NCBI GenBank assembly: GCA_016186425.1
Contig: JACPLR010000017.1
Location: 1-47,348 of the forward strand
Direction of reading: 5' to 3'
DNA from: Candidatus Pacearchaeota archaeon
GTDB lineage: Archaea > Nanobdellota > Nanobdellia > Pacearchaeales > GW2011-AR1
Length of the DNA: 47,348 nucleotides
Made by a program: the position numbers and the translations under genes. Shown here piece after piece: positions 1-6,646 of this stretch. The notes beneath the pieces were generated by a model. It was not told where the DNA came from. It searched no databases and worked only from the letters and a program-made list of their open reading frames with translations. Every line of letters starts with the position of its first letter. Position 1 is the stretch's first letter.

Positions 1-2
1 AC

Positions 3-89
3 AATTACAAGAAGCCACATATGAGTTTAACAAATGGAAAGCTTAGAACTCCCTATCAAGCTTTCCTAGAAAAACAGAGAAAAGAATAA
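3..89 (+). mobile_element. C-terminal end of a DDE (rve-type) transposase, cut by the window edge
   Basis: The reading frame open at the window edge ends at TAA 87-89 and encodes a 28-residue tail containing PHMSL, a lysine and TPYQAFLEK. This resembles the C-terminal signature of IS3/IS481-like integrase-core transposases (RPHxSL then TPxexY). Only the tail is visible, so the catalytic DDE residues cannot be checked and the IS family is not assigned. It suggests that the left edge of the window is an insertion sequence bordering the accessory region. No terminal inverted repeat is recognisable in the following 75 bases. Confidence 0.55.
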
Positions 90-166
90 AAACAATGAAT
101 AACTTAAATCAGCGAGGTAACATTAATAGAGGATATTACAATTTTTAATATATTATAATAATGTAT

Positions 167-445
167 TTATTTATGAATCACTCTAAATAATCTTATCTTA
201 TTCACCCAGAGCATTTTTTCATCTTCATTATTATTGGGATGCTCTGTACTTATTCCCAAAAAATAAACTTTATTTTTCCCTTTATCTACTTCAGGAGCGC
301 TAGAAGTAAGGGAGGTAATATAACCACCAATAAGCCTTTCATCTGAATTAGCATAAACAACTTCAATGAAATCTCCTACATGCAAGCTTTTTACAATTAA
401 TGGAATTCCATCCTGCCCAATAGAATTATTTATCCATTCAGTCAT
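167..445 (-). CDS. Hypothetical protein, 92 aa
   Basis: Not recognised. It is a soluble, mixed-charge protein with no signal peptide or membrane segment. The central stretch around residues 22-45 (VGDFIEV then a GGYITSL strand) looks like a small beta-barrel, and a similar VGD pattern occurs in the protein at 6102-6476, but I do not claim homology. It lies 27 bases downstream of the minus-strand gene at 473-721, so the two are probably co-transcribed. Start ATG is at 445. Function unknown; possibly an accessory gene brought in with the neighbouring transposase. Confidence 0.6.
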   Translation of the reverse strand: MTEWINNSIGQDGIPLIVKSLHVGDFIEVVYANSDERLIGGYITSLTSSAPEVDKGKNKVYFLGISTEHPNNNEDEKMLWVNKIRLFRVIHK

Positions 446-472
446 TTTTCATCTCTTTTTTACCTTATAAAT

Positions 473-721
473 TTAATAAAATCCATTTCTCTTTGAATCA
501 TAGATTAATGATCCTACTAGAATATTATCTGGGCTTACTCTACTTTCAGGAACATCATCAACTCCGTAAATAAATGAATTAACTACGTGATTATCTGAAC
601 TAACATTATCATTTAATGGACTATAACCAAATAATCCTCTAAGATAATTAACAATAGTCCTTTTGATACTTGGTCTTGGTTGTTTTTTAGCTTCTATTTC
701 TAGTTTAGATTCATCTATCAT
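473..721 (-). CDS. Hypothetical protein, 82 aa
   Basis: Not recognised. It is a short hydrophilic protein with a lysine-rich N terminus (residues 1-22) and no membrane segment. On the minus strand a TATA-like box (TTTTATATA, about 742-750) lies roughly 25 bases before ATG 721, which fits a leaderless archaeal promoter driving this gene and the following one (445-167). Nothing identifies a function. Coding status rests on the open frame, the well-placed promoter and the compact two-gene arrangement. Confidence 0.55.
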   Translation of the reverse strand: MIDESKLEIEAKKQPRPSIKRTIVNYLRGLFGYSPLNDNVSSDNHVVNSFIYGVDDVPESRVSPDNILVGSLIYDSKRNGFY

Positions 722-824
722 AAAACTTCATAATTCTTAAGGTATATAAAATTATATATTATTAATTTGAAAGCAAAAATATATTATATTTATATTTATT
801 AACCAGTTCAATAGCTCTAGCGAA

Positions 825-902
825 TAAATGAGGTAAAGATATGGCATGATTTCAGACCTTTTTGAATCTGTACAATAATAAATTTCTCGTTTAGAGAAAT
901 TT
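825..902 (-). repeat. Family B two-hairpin intergenic repeat, copy 1
   Basis: Contains a perfect 9-bp stem AAATTTCTC (880-888) / GAGAAATTT (894-902) and, further left, a GGCATGATTTCA segment. Read on the minus strand it matches the fuller copy at 21722-21826. It fills most of the 722-958 gap between the hypothetical gene and rpoN; apart from the promoter of the gene at 473-721, the rest of that gap shows only AT-rich sequence. Confidence 0.65.
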
Positions 903-958
903 GGCCTTATTTAATAGTAGATTAAATATCTATTTCACTTTTTATAATTTATGTTAAA

Positions 959-1156
959 TTAGAATTTCTTGAACTTAGTTGTCAATTCCAAAAGATCAAC
1001 CTGTCCTAAGAAAGCTGCCCTGCAGCAATATCTTTCCAATCCTAGCTCATCCATTACTTTACCAGGCTCTTCGCCAGCTTCGACACGTTTTTTAAAATCT
1101 TCATGCAAATGAGCAATAGGCTTGCCACAAGATACACAACGAATTGGAATTATCAT
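959..1156 (-). CDS. rpoN: DNA-directed RNA polymerase subunit N (Rpo10/RpoN)
   Basis: Small zinc-binding subunit of archaeal RNA polymerase, equivalent to eukaryotic RPB10; it helps assemble the Rpo3-Rpo11 platform. The 65-residue protein has the family start MIIPIRC, the CxxCGK knuckle (residues 7-12) and the paired cysteines YCCR (about 43-46) that complete the zinc site, at the family's usual length. In many archaea rpoN directly follows the S9 gene; here S9 lies 17 kb away and rpoN stands alone, divergent from the ABC ATPase gene. On the minus strand a TTTTTAAA box (around 1175-1184) lies about 25 bases before ATG 1156, consistent with a leaderless transcript. Confidence 0.95.
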   Translation of the reverse strand: MIIPIRCVSCGKPIAHLHEDFKKRVEAGEEPGKVMDELGLERYCCRAAFLGQVDLLELTTKFKKF

Positions 1157-1214
1157 AATTTATTCATAAGAAGAAGGTTTAAAAAGCTTTCCACAATATG
1201 AAAAACATAAGAAA

Positions 1215-1928
1215 ATGAAACATGAAATAGAACTGAAAAATGTAACAAAATATTATTATATGGGGGAAAATGTAGTGAAAGCTTTAGATGGAATTAGTAT
1301 TCATATTGAAACAGGAGATTTTGTTGCAATAATGGGTCCCTCGGGATCGGGGAAGTCAACAGGCATGAATTTAACAGGAAGCCTGGATTATGCAACAAAA
1401 GGAGAAATATACTTAGATGGAATGAATATTGAAGAACTTTCAAAATCTGAATTAGCGCAAGTTAGGGGGAAGAAAATCGGATTTATATTCCAGAGTTTTA
1501 ATCTAATTCCTAATTTAACAGCTTTGGAAAATGTAATGCTTCCAATGACTTTTCAAGGCATTGATAAAGATGAGAGAAAAGAAAGAGCTGGAAAGCTTCT
1601 TGAAAAAGTTGAGTTAAAAGACAGGGAAGATCACTATCCTAATCAGCTTTCCGGCGGTCAGCAGCAAAGAGTTGCAATTGCAAGATCCTTGGCAAATGAT
1701 CCTGAAATAATTCTTGCAGATGAGCCAACTGGAAATTTAGATACAAGAACAGGAGAGATTGTTATTGAATTTCTTGAAAAATTAAATAGTGAAGGCAAAA
1801 CAATAATTATGGTTACTCATGATCCTAATCTGGCACAGAAACATGCCAGAACGATTTATTGGCTGAAAGACGGGAAAGTTGAGAAAGTTACTAAGAAGAT
1901 TAAGGGAAAGTGGGTTGTTGTAAAGTGA
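1215..1928 (+). CDS. ABC transporter ATP-binding protein, LolD/MacB type
   Basis: ATPase subunit of a MacB/LolCDE-like system that moves lipoproteins, peptides or drugs by a mechanotransmission cycle at the membrane. The 237-residue protein has Walker A GPSGSGKST (41-49), a Q-loop in FIFQSFNL, signature LSGGQQQR, Walker B IILADEPT and an H-loop in VTHD. The signature and D-loop are typical of the LolD family. Its likely partners are the adaptor at 6647-7531 and the FtsX-type permeases at 8359-9573 and 9949-11160, which would normally be contiguous but are separated here by 4.7 kb of other genes. A TTTAAA box near 1178 gives a very short leader before ATG 1215. Confidence 0.93.
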   Translation: MKHEIELKNVTKYYYMGENVVKALDGISIHIETGDFVAIMGPSGSGKSTGMNLTGSLDYATKGEIYLDGMNIEELSKSELAQVRGKKIGFIFQSFNLIPNLTALENVMLPMTFQGIDKDERKERAGKLLEKVELKDREDHYPNQLSGGQQQRVAIARSLANDPEIILADEPTGNLDTRTGEIVIEFLEKLNSEGKTIIMVTHDPNLAQKHARTIYWLKDGKVEKVTKKIKGKWVVVK

Positions 1929-1979
1929 TTAAAAAATGAACTTTTTTAATATAGTGCTATTTTTAGAGCAATATGTTAT

Positions 1980-2011
1980 AAAGATATCGGCCTTTTTTGG
2001 CCACCATATTA
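1980..2011. repeat. Left arm of an inverted repeat flanking the TrmB module
   Basis: The 14-bp sequence TGGCCACCATATTA (1998-2011) reappears perfectly in inverted orientation at 3478-3491. In both places it starts exactly at the stop codon of the outermost gene (the TrmB gene here) and weaker similarity continues outward for about 15-20 bases. It also holds GGCC-A6-GGCC, a possible short hairpin on the TrmB transcript. It could be a terminator or a remnant terminal repeat. Confidence 0.6.
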
Positions 2012-2716
2012 GGATTCAGCCATTCCCCATAATAATTCAAAATGTTTTCTGTAAGTTTCAGCCATTTCTTTATTTTTTATTAGAATAACTAATGGTTTCT
2101 CTTTAGCAATATGATTCATAACATAATTTCCAAAAATTGTTGTGGTAACTTCACTTTCATAATCTACATATCTCGTGTCTATTGTTTTTATTTTGGTCAT
2201 TGGATGATCTTTATATTTTCTAGAGGTAATTATTCTTCCTTTCATCCCTTGTTTAATGAGTTCTTTAGTTAATGCTGGAGATTCATATAGATAATCATAA
2301 GCTCTTCCAGTGGCGCCGAAAGAGAGCATTTCTTTATGTTTTCTAAACAAGTTATACATATTTCTAATTGCTTCTTTGCCTTCGTAAACATTAACTTCTT
2401 GTTCTATAGCTTTGCCCTTTTCCATTGTTTTTAATTTAGAAACTAATTCTTTAACAAAGATTTCTTTTTCTTTTATTGAATTAAGCAAATTTGAAGGATC
2501 CGTTGCTTTGAAAAACTTCTTATCTGATTTTTTTACATAGTTAACAAGTCCCTTCTCAATCAAATGATTAAGCACTGTATAAGTAAGAGTTCTATCCATC
2601 CCTATCCTTTTAGAAACTTCATTAGCAGATTGTTCCCCATATTTCAATAGTTGGATAAAAACTATTGATTCGTTTCCAGTCAAACCAGCCTTTCTTAGTG
2701 GTTCTTCAAATTCCAT
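2009..2716 (-). CDS. TrmB-family transcriptional regulator
   Basis: Archaeal TrmB-like regulator: an N-terminal winged helix-turn-helix (roughly residues 5-70, with a typical LTGNESIVFIQLLKYG start and a wing around KGLVNYV) followed by a C-terminal effector-binding-like domain with an HxK-rich end. Such proteins usually control sugar or metabolic genes, but no sugar transporter is nearby. I chose ATG 2716 over the upstream GTG 2737 because a TTTTTATA box (2738-2745) lies 22-29 bases before 2716, fitting a leaderless start. The gene is divergent from 2802-3164 and shares a palindromic intergenic site with it, so it probably regulates itself and that gene pair. Confidence 0.85.
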   Translation of the reverse strand: MEFEEPLRKAGLTGNESIVFIQLLKYGEQSANEVSKRIGMDRTLTYTVLNHLIEKGLVNYVKKSDKKFFKATDPSNLLNSIKEKEIFVKELVSKLKTMEKGKAIEQEVNVYEGKEAIRNMYNLFRKHKEMLSFGATGRAYDYLYESPALTKELIKQGMKGRIITSRKYKDHPMTKIKTIDTRYVDYESEVTTTIFGNYVMNHIAKEKPLVILIKNKEMAETYRKHFELLWGMAES

Positions 2717-2737
2717 ACAGGGGGAAGAGAAATACAC

Positions 2738-2780
2738 TATAAAAATGTTGTTATTAAAGATAACAACTTAAGTATATAAA
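2738..2780. promoter_or_regulatory. Divergent promoter with palindromic candidate TrmB operator
   Basis: The minus-strand TATA box (2738-2745) and plus-strand TATA box TATATAAA (2773-2780) flank a perfect inverted repeat, GTTGTTAT (2747-2754) and ATAACAAC (2760-2767), with a 5-base spacer. Both genes would be leaderless. A dimeric repressor on the palindrome would cover both promoters, which is the expected place for an autoregulatory TrmB site. Confidence 0.6.
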
Positions 2781-2801
2781 CTCATAATTTAGTGAAAAAT
2801 T

Positions 2802-3164
2802 ATGGGAATGAGAATAACTTTGGGAACAATAGAAGGAATAATCGGAGAAGGAAAAGTATCTCATTTAGGAAGAGCGACTTTTAGGAGAAAGGACTCCTTT
2901 TCAAAAGTATTAGTAGTTAGTCTACCTAACGAAAGAAGAAATGTTGAAATGCCTGAAGAAGCACCGTTCTATAATCCCTTAGATGGCACAAATGATAAAC
3001 ATATTCAAAGAGAAGCAAGTATAAATTTTATTTCTTTTGTAGAATCTTTTCTAAGAAGGGAGGGGTTATATCTTGCTGAAGTCTCTTATAAACCTTACAG
3101 ACTTCATTTTGATTTGCCCTTTTCAGAAAGATTAGAAGGAGAGTTATATCAAAATGGAAAATAA
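2802..3164 (+). CDS. Hypothetical protein, 120 aa
   Basis: Not recognised. It is a soluble basic/acidic protein with no membrane segment. It is divergent from the TrmB gene and overlaps the next gene by 11 bases, so the two are one operon. ATG 2802 lies 25 bases from the centre of a TATATAAA box and is therefore probably leaderless. Context suggests it is controlled by the TrmB regulator. No catalytic motif stands out. Confidence 0.65.
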   Translation: MGMRITLGTIEGIIGEGKVSHLGRATFRRKDSFSKVLVVSLPNERRNVEMPEEAPFYNPLDGTNDKHIQREASINFISFVESFLRREGLYLAEVSYKPYRLHFDLPFSERLEGELYQNGK

Positions 3165-3480
3165 TTCTTTAAGAAAGCATTATCGAGAAATGGCCAACGA
3201 TATTAGAAGAGATATCAGGGATAGCAAACATGGTTTGTTAAAACTTGCAGGTATAGAATTAATTCCTCTAGTTATGGGGGCAACCCTTGGAGGAATTGGC
3301 AGAGTTACTGGACAACACTATATTCCTGCTGTGCCTATCGGAATGGATTTAATGATGAATGCTACAGGGTACACTTCTGCAAGAGGTTTTTGGGGTTTAG
3401 CTAAGTATGGGTTGGGAGTAGCATTGCCTTATATTGATAAGGTTTATTTGGCAGCTCAAACGTTATCAGATAAACTATAA
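3154..3480 (+). CDS. Small hypothetical membrane-associated protein, 108 aa
   Basis: Not recognised. The basic N terminus (residues 1-28) is followed by an apolar, glycine-rich stretch (about 30-52, with GATLGGIG) and a second apolar stretch (about 80-97), suggesting one or two membrane or membrane-surface segments. It overlaps the upstream gene by 11 bases and ends at a TAA that begins the right inverted repeat of the module. Probably co-expressed with the 120-residue protein and under TrmB control; function unknown. Confidence 0.6.
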   Translation: MENNSLRKHYREMANDIRRDIRDSKHGLLKLAGIELIPLVMGATLGGIGRVTGQHYIPAVPIGMDLMMNATGYTSARGFWGLAKYGLGVALPYIDKVYLAAQTLSDKL

Positions 3481-3540
3481 TATGGTGGCCACTTTTGACC
3501 GGAGTATTATAAATATGGTGGACATTTGGTCATTTTAATT
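3478..3540. repeat. Right arm of inverted repeat plus a degenerate tandem copy
   Basis: TAATATGGTGGCCA (3478-3491) is the inverted counterpart of 1998-2011. A second, diverged copy beginning TATGGTGG lies at 3514, a period of 33 bases, in direct orientation. The duplication on this side only, and the exact placement at stop codons, are unusual for a simple terminator. Confidence 0.55.
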
Positions 3541-3551
3541 AACCTACTTTC

Positions 3552-3630
3552 TTTATATATTATTCCTCATACATTTAACATTTAACTAAAACAATAGAAA
3601 AGTTTATATATTAGTTCTTATACATTTAAC
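3552..3630 (+). promoter_or_regulatory. Promoter of the antitoxin-like gene, present as two direct copies
   Basis: A 28-bp block at 3552-3579 matches 3603-3630 at 25 of 28 positions. Each carries a TTTATATA box followed by a shared ACATTTAAC tail. The downstream copy places its TATA box about 25 bases before ATG 3632, so it is the working leaderless promoter. The upstream copy is either a second promoter or a repeated regulator-binding site, as expected for an autoregulated toxin-antitoxin locus. Confidence 0.6.
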
Positions 3631-3631
3631 T

Positions 3632-4270
3632 ATGAAAACTGAACAATTATTAAAAGAACTTGAAGGCATTAAAACAATTAAGATAATCCAGGACAGGTTT
3701 AATATAGACAGGGCTAGAGCAATTTACCTTGTGTATCGACTTAGAAAAAGGGGGTATGTGAAGACAAAGTATGCTTCTGATAAGATGAGGGTCTATTACA
3801 TTAATAAAGCAAACAAATTAGAGGGAACTAGTTATATTGAAATTATAAACAAATATGCTCCTACAGCTGGAATAAAATTAGCTGATTATGGAGATTATAT
3901 AATTTACGGCAAAATTCCTAGCATTGAAGAAACACTTATTTATGCAATAAAACGTAGAAGTGTGAGATATGTTATAGCTTGCTTGTCATTATACAGGCAA
4001 ATAAAGGATTGGAGTCATTTGTAAAAAAAAAAAAAAAAAGAGAATTTAATTAGAGAGATTGCAGCACTATATGATATTGCAAGGCTTATAATTCCTAAAA
4101 CAAGAAAAATGCCAAAAAGATTCAAAAATCTTGCAATGCCGAAAAAGGGAGATAAATATAAATATATTATTGGAAAATTTGACTCAAGGGATTTTAAAGA
4201 TATTGAAAAAAAGTGGAGGGTTTATATTCCATTAAACTGGGCAGATTTGGAGGAATATAAATATCAATAA
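3632..4270 (+). pseudogene. AbiEi-like winged-helix antitoxin, interrupted by an in-frame stop next to a 17-A tract
   Basis: The N-terminal part (130 codons) has a winged helix-turn-helix (residues 1-55, basic recognition region RARAIYLVYRLRKRGYV) and a second domain resembling the AbiEi-type antitoxin of nucleotidyltransferase toxin-antitoxin pairs. It stops at TAA 4022-4024, immediately before 17 consecutive A (4023-4039). The same frame stays open beyond that for 76 more codons (from GAG 4040 to TAA 4268), ending one base before the nucleotidyltransferase gene. The original protein was therefore probably about 212 residues. Explanations are a nonsense mutation, readthrough, or an assembly error at the homopolymer, although the stop itself precedes the A tract. 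If only residues 1-130 are made, the DNA-binding half is intact and the C-terminal half is lost. Confidence 0.7.
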
Positions 4271-4271
4271 A

Positions 4272-4952
4272 ATGACAACAATAGAAATGCAACAAAAACT
4301 CTTTCTTGATTTGGCGAGGGTGATAAATAAAAAAATTATAGTTTATGCTATTGGCGGAACAGCTATGATGTTTTTAGGGCTGAAACCCAACACAAATGAT
4401 ATAGACTTGGTTTTTATGGATGAAAAAGACAGGAACCTCTTTAAAGAAACTGCTAAATCACTTGGATATAAAGAATCCAATGCCCAGGTAGTATATGGGG
4501 GTAAGCCAAATAAACCTATCATGATAAGTTTAGAAGACGCAAGACTTGATTTATTTTTATTAGAGGTAATTAATACGAGATTCTCTGAATCTATGGTAGC
4601 GAGAGCATCACAAATTCATCAATTTGACGAAAATTTAATAATAAAAATCGCAGATATTCATGATATAATAATTATGAAATGTGCTACTGGCAGGGCTAAG
4701 GATGAAGAGGATATAGTGAGTATTTTAAAAAACGCTAATGTTAATTGGGATATTTTAATTAGTGAAGCTGAAAACCAAGTTAGTTTAGGGAATGAAATTG
4801 CTATTCTTGGATTAGGAAATGTTTTTGAGACTTTAAATAATAAAAATAAAGCAATTATCCCAAAACAGGTCTTAGACAGGCTTTGGAGCTTGCTGAACAG
4901 GCAGGTAAAACAGGTTGATAAAAAAGATAAAAGGAAGAAAAAGGGAAATTAA
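4272..4952 (+). CDS. Nucleotidyltransferase of an AbiEii/DUF6036-like toxin-antitoxin pair
   Basis: A 226-residue protein of the polymerase-beta nucleotidyltransferase superfamily: GGTAMMFLG followed by NDIDLVF (about 28-48) gives the GG-x(n)-DxD metal-binding core, and a third acidic residue is plausible in LDLFLLEV. Family members paired with winged-helix antitoxins transfer nucleotides to tRNA ends or to partner proteins. Its gene starts one base after the interrupted antitoxin frame, the usual antitoxin-then-toxin order. A lysine-rich C terminus (about 205-226) may bind nucleic acid. If the antitoxin is truly broken, the enzyme may be inactive, differently controlled or domesticated. Confidence 0.8.
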   Translation: MTTIEMQQKLFLDLARVINKKIIVYAIGGTAMMFLGLKPNTNDIDLVFMDEKDRNLFKETAKSLGYKESNAQVVYGGKPNKPIMISLEDARLDLFLLEVINTRFSESMVARASQIHQFDENLIIKIADIHDIIIMKCATGRAKDEEDIVSILKNANVNWDILISEAENQVSLGNEIAILGLGNVFETLNNKNKAIIPKQVLDRLWSLLNRQVKQVDKKDKRKKKGN

Positions 4953-5042
4953 AAGTATTAATAAACAATTTATTAAATATATCATTAATATGAGATACTT
5001 TAATTTAACCTGCTATTAAATTATGTTAAATAATAAAAGACA

Positions 5043-5112
5043 CCTAGGGTTTCTTTTATGAAGCTTCCTCTTAAAATACCTAGGTTCTCTTTATGAGCTC
5101 TCCTTAAAAATG
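5043..5112 (+). repeat. Family A 33-36-bp tandem repeat, two units
   Basis: Two direct units begin with CCTAGG at 5043 and 5079 (period 36), each followed by GGTT-type, TTATGA and CTCCTTAAAA-like blocks. Related units occur near 15777, 17712, 18305 and 41342. It lies in the 331-base gap between the nucleotidyltransferase gene and the minus-strand gene at 5284; the first 80 bases of that gap are featureless AT-rich DNA. Confidence 0.6.
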
Positions 5113-5172
5113 AATTTAGTGTTGTGTAGATTCAAAAAATGTTCTTGAAATATCATAATAACCTTGCTTGAG
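5113..5172 (+). repeat. Family B intergenic repeat, degenerate copy 2
   Basis: Keeps the family core AATTTAGTGTTGTGTAGATT, then TTCTTGAAATATCAT, but the first hairpin arm is degraded. It directly follows a Family A array, so the two repeat types are adjacent here. Confidence 0.5.
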
Positions 5173-5262
5173 AATATACAACTTTAGAGCGGTTTGCAAT
5201 TAATAAAAATAAACAATCGGCCAGTAACTCTTTGATTGATTAAACTCTTGCTTTCAAAATCT

Positions 5263-5280
5263 AAGCGCCTTCGGGCGCTT
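5263..5280 (-). other. GC-rich 7-bp stem with 4-nt loop just after a gene's stop codon; candidate DGR stem-loop or terminator
   Basis: AAGCGCC (5263-5269), 4-nt loop, GGCGCTT (5274-5280): a perfect hairpin, very GC-rich for this genome. On the minus strand it begins 3 bases after the TGA (5284-5286) of the gene at 5284-5982. DGRs carry such a GC-rich stem with a 4-nt loop a few bases downstream of the variable region, where it supports mutagenic homing. A conventional terminator is the alternative. Confidence 0.65.
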
Positions 5281-5283
5281 ACT

Positions 5284-5982
5284 TCAACGCACCCCACGAA
5301 CCCCACTGTCGAAATGAAGGAACCAGTTGCTGCCATTAAGCTCAGACCTGTTGTCAAGCCTGTTGAACCACAACTGACTAGCATGATCTCCAATTTTATC
5401 AGTATATTCTTGTTTATCTAATTTAATAGAGATATCCTTAATTTCAAATCTAGAATTTAATAAAAAATCTCCATAATTTTGAGCTCTTTTACTTTTTTCA
5501 GCATCTGTTCCTTTTTCTCCTCCAAAAAACCAAAGCCCGTATTTATCAGAACCTAAAGAATCTGTAGGCATTTTTATGAGGCCACCTTTATCTAAATCAG
5601 AGTTTTTAACTTTTAATCCTTCTTCTCTTCCTTTTTCAATATCTTCTTTTTCTAAACTAGTATATTCTCCTGTTTTATGAGCTTCAGTTGCTTCTCTCGG
5701 ATGCAAGTATGGCAATCCTGTTCTTAAAAGACGTGTATTGTCTCTTCTAAGATATAAAGGCCCTTCTTTAACCCAATTGCCATTATTAGAGCAAAAAGCA
5801 TTTTCTCCTTCCTGAATTCTCAATCTAGCATTTTCGTCTGCAGAAGGAATATAAAATCCTTCAATTTCTATTAACTCTTTTCCTGCATCAAAAGGAGCTT
5901 CATAACATATAGAAGCTAAAGTAATAACTCTTGGAATTACTTGATCTACTAATTTATATTGAGTTTGAGTTGCTGTTTCCAT
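5284..5982 (-). CDS. Probable diversity-generating retroelement target (variable) protein
   Basis: A 232-residue protein with no signal peptide. The first ~195 codons use the AT-rich codons of the genome. The last ~30 codons (about 5287-5376) switch abruptly to AAC, GAC, TTC, AGG, GGC and AGC and encode a W/N/R/D-rich segment ending SGVRGVR. The end is a G/C-rich block followed by the hairpin at 5263-5280. A C-terminal segment rich in AAC codons, a G/C-only end and a GC hairpin a few bases past the stop is the layout of DGR variable regions, and proteins ending in RLDNRS...GVRGVR are familiar to me from DPANN/CPR genomes, where DGRs are common. The C terminus may form a C-type-lectin-like ligand-binding fold. 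No reverse transcriptase or template repeat is in the window, so it would be a remote target. Confidence 0.6.
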   Translation of the reverse strand: METATQTQYKLVDQVIPRVITLASICYEAPFDAGKELIEIEGFYIPSADENARLRIQEGENAFCSNNGNWVKEGPLYLRRDNTRLLRTGLPYLHPREATEAHKTGEYTSLEKEDIEKGREEGLKVKNSDLDKGGLIKMPTDSLGSDKYGLWFFGGEKGTDAEKSKRAQNYGDFLLNSRFEIKDISIKLDKQEYTDKIGDHASQLWFNRLDNRSELNGSNWFLHFDSGVRGVR

Positions 5983-6101
5983 GCTTTCTTGCAGATTTTT
6001 AATTATTTAAACTTTTCCTTAATTTTTAACTTCTTAATGGTAACAATAAAAAGATTTATAAATAGGCTTTTGTTGTGAGAAAAAGGAGAAAAAATAAGAA
6101 A

Positions 6102-6476
6102 ATGGAAAGCAGAACACAAAATAATCCGGGAGAAGAAATCAAAACAAATTATCCTATAGATTTTTCTAGAGTGAAAGTTGGAGATAGTGTAACTTTACAT
6201 GGCTTAACTCATAGATTTGAAGGTTTGATATATGATTCAGCTTTAAGCATGCCTTATATTGAAACATCAAGAAAAACAAAGCATGGAACTGAAAGATATC
6301 TTTTAAAAATAGATGGTGATGAAATTAGAATCTTGGCTTATGATGAACGAGTTGTTAGAGGAGAAAGAGGAGATTCTGTTACAGATAGAAATTTAATGAT
6401 TGGTCTAGAATTCACAAACTTATTAAACCAAATTCCAACTACTTTTATATTCAGCCAAGAAGGAGGAGAGAGATAA
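6102..6476 (+). CDS. Hypothetical protein, 124 aa
   Basis: Not recognised. A KVGDSVTLHGLTHRFEG stretch (about residues 22-38) followed by alternating strands suggests a small beta-barrel. I chose ATG 6102 over the GTG 6075 because a TTTATAAA box (6055-6062) puts transcription start near 6083 and an AAGGAG-like site lies between them. It is the first gene of a plus-strand run leading one after another into the ABC adaptor (6647), and is probably co-transcribed with it. The next gene begins 1 base after its stop. Function unknown. Confidence 0.6.
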   Translation: MESRTQNNPGEEIKTNYPIDFSRVKVGDSVTLHGLTHRFEGLIYDSALSMPYIETSRKTKHGTERYLLKIDGDEIRILAYDERVVRGERGDSVTDRNLMIGLEFTNLLNQIPTTFIFSQEGGER

Positions 6477-6477
6477 A

Positions 6478-6645
6478 ATGGAAACAATACCAAGACCAGA
6501 AGGCTATATGGAAAATCCATATAAGGGAGATGATGGAAGAGATTATCATAATCCTGAAGATTTAGCAAGAGCAAATGAAGAATATAGAAGATTTTATTCT
6601 CAAAAAGAAAGGGATTTATCAGATAAATTATTACCTAAAAATTAA
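6478..6645 (+). CDS. Small hypothetical protein, 55 aa
   Basis: A short acidic, tyrosine-rich protein (starts METIPRPEGY, ends LLPKN) with no membrane segment. It begins 1 base after the previous stop and ends 1 base before ATG 6647 of the ABC adaptor, with AGGAGGAGAG just upstream of its own start as a strong ribosome-binding site. That tight packing, and not homology, is the evidence for coding. It also decides the adaptor start: a longer reading of the adaptor frame would overlap this gene. Confidence 0.65.
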   Translation: METIPRPEGYMENPYKGDDGRDYHNPEDLARANEEYRRFYSQKERDLSDKLLPKN

Positions 6646-6646
6646 A

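Noticed and set aside
5184-5421. Short frames on both strands around the GC hairpin at 5263
   Set aside because: These overlap the DGR-like gene's variable end in other frames; they are explained by its GC-rich codons.
6075-6101. Upstream GTG start for the hypothetical gene at 6102
   Set aside because: It would place the start before the probable transcription start implied by the TATA box, and adds only a run of lysines and arginines.
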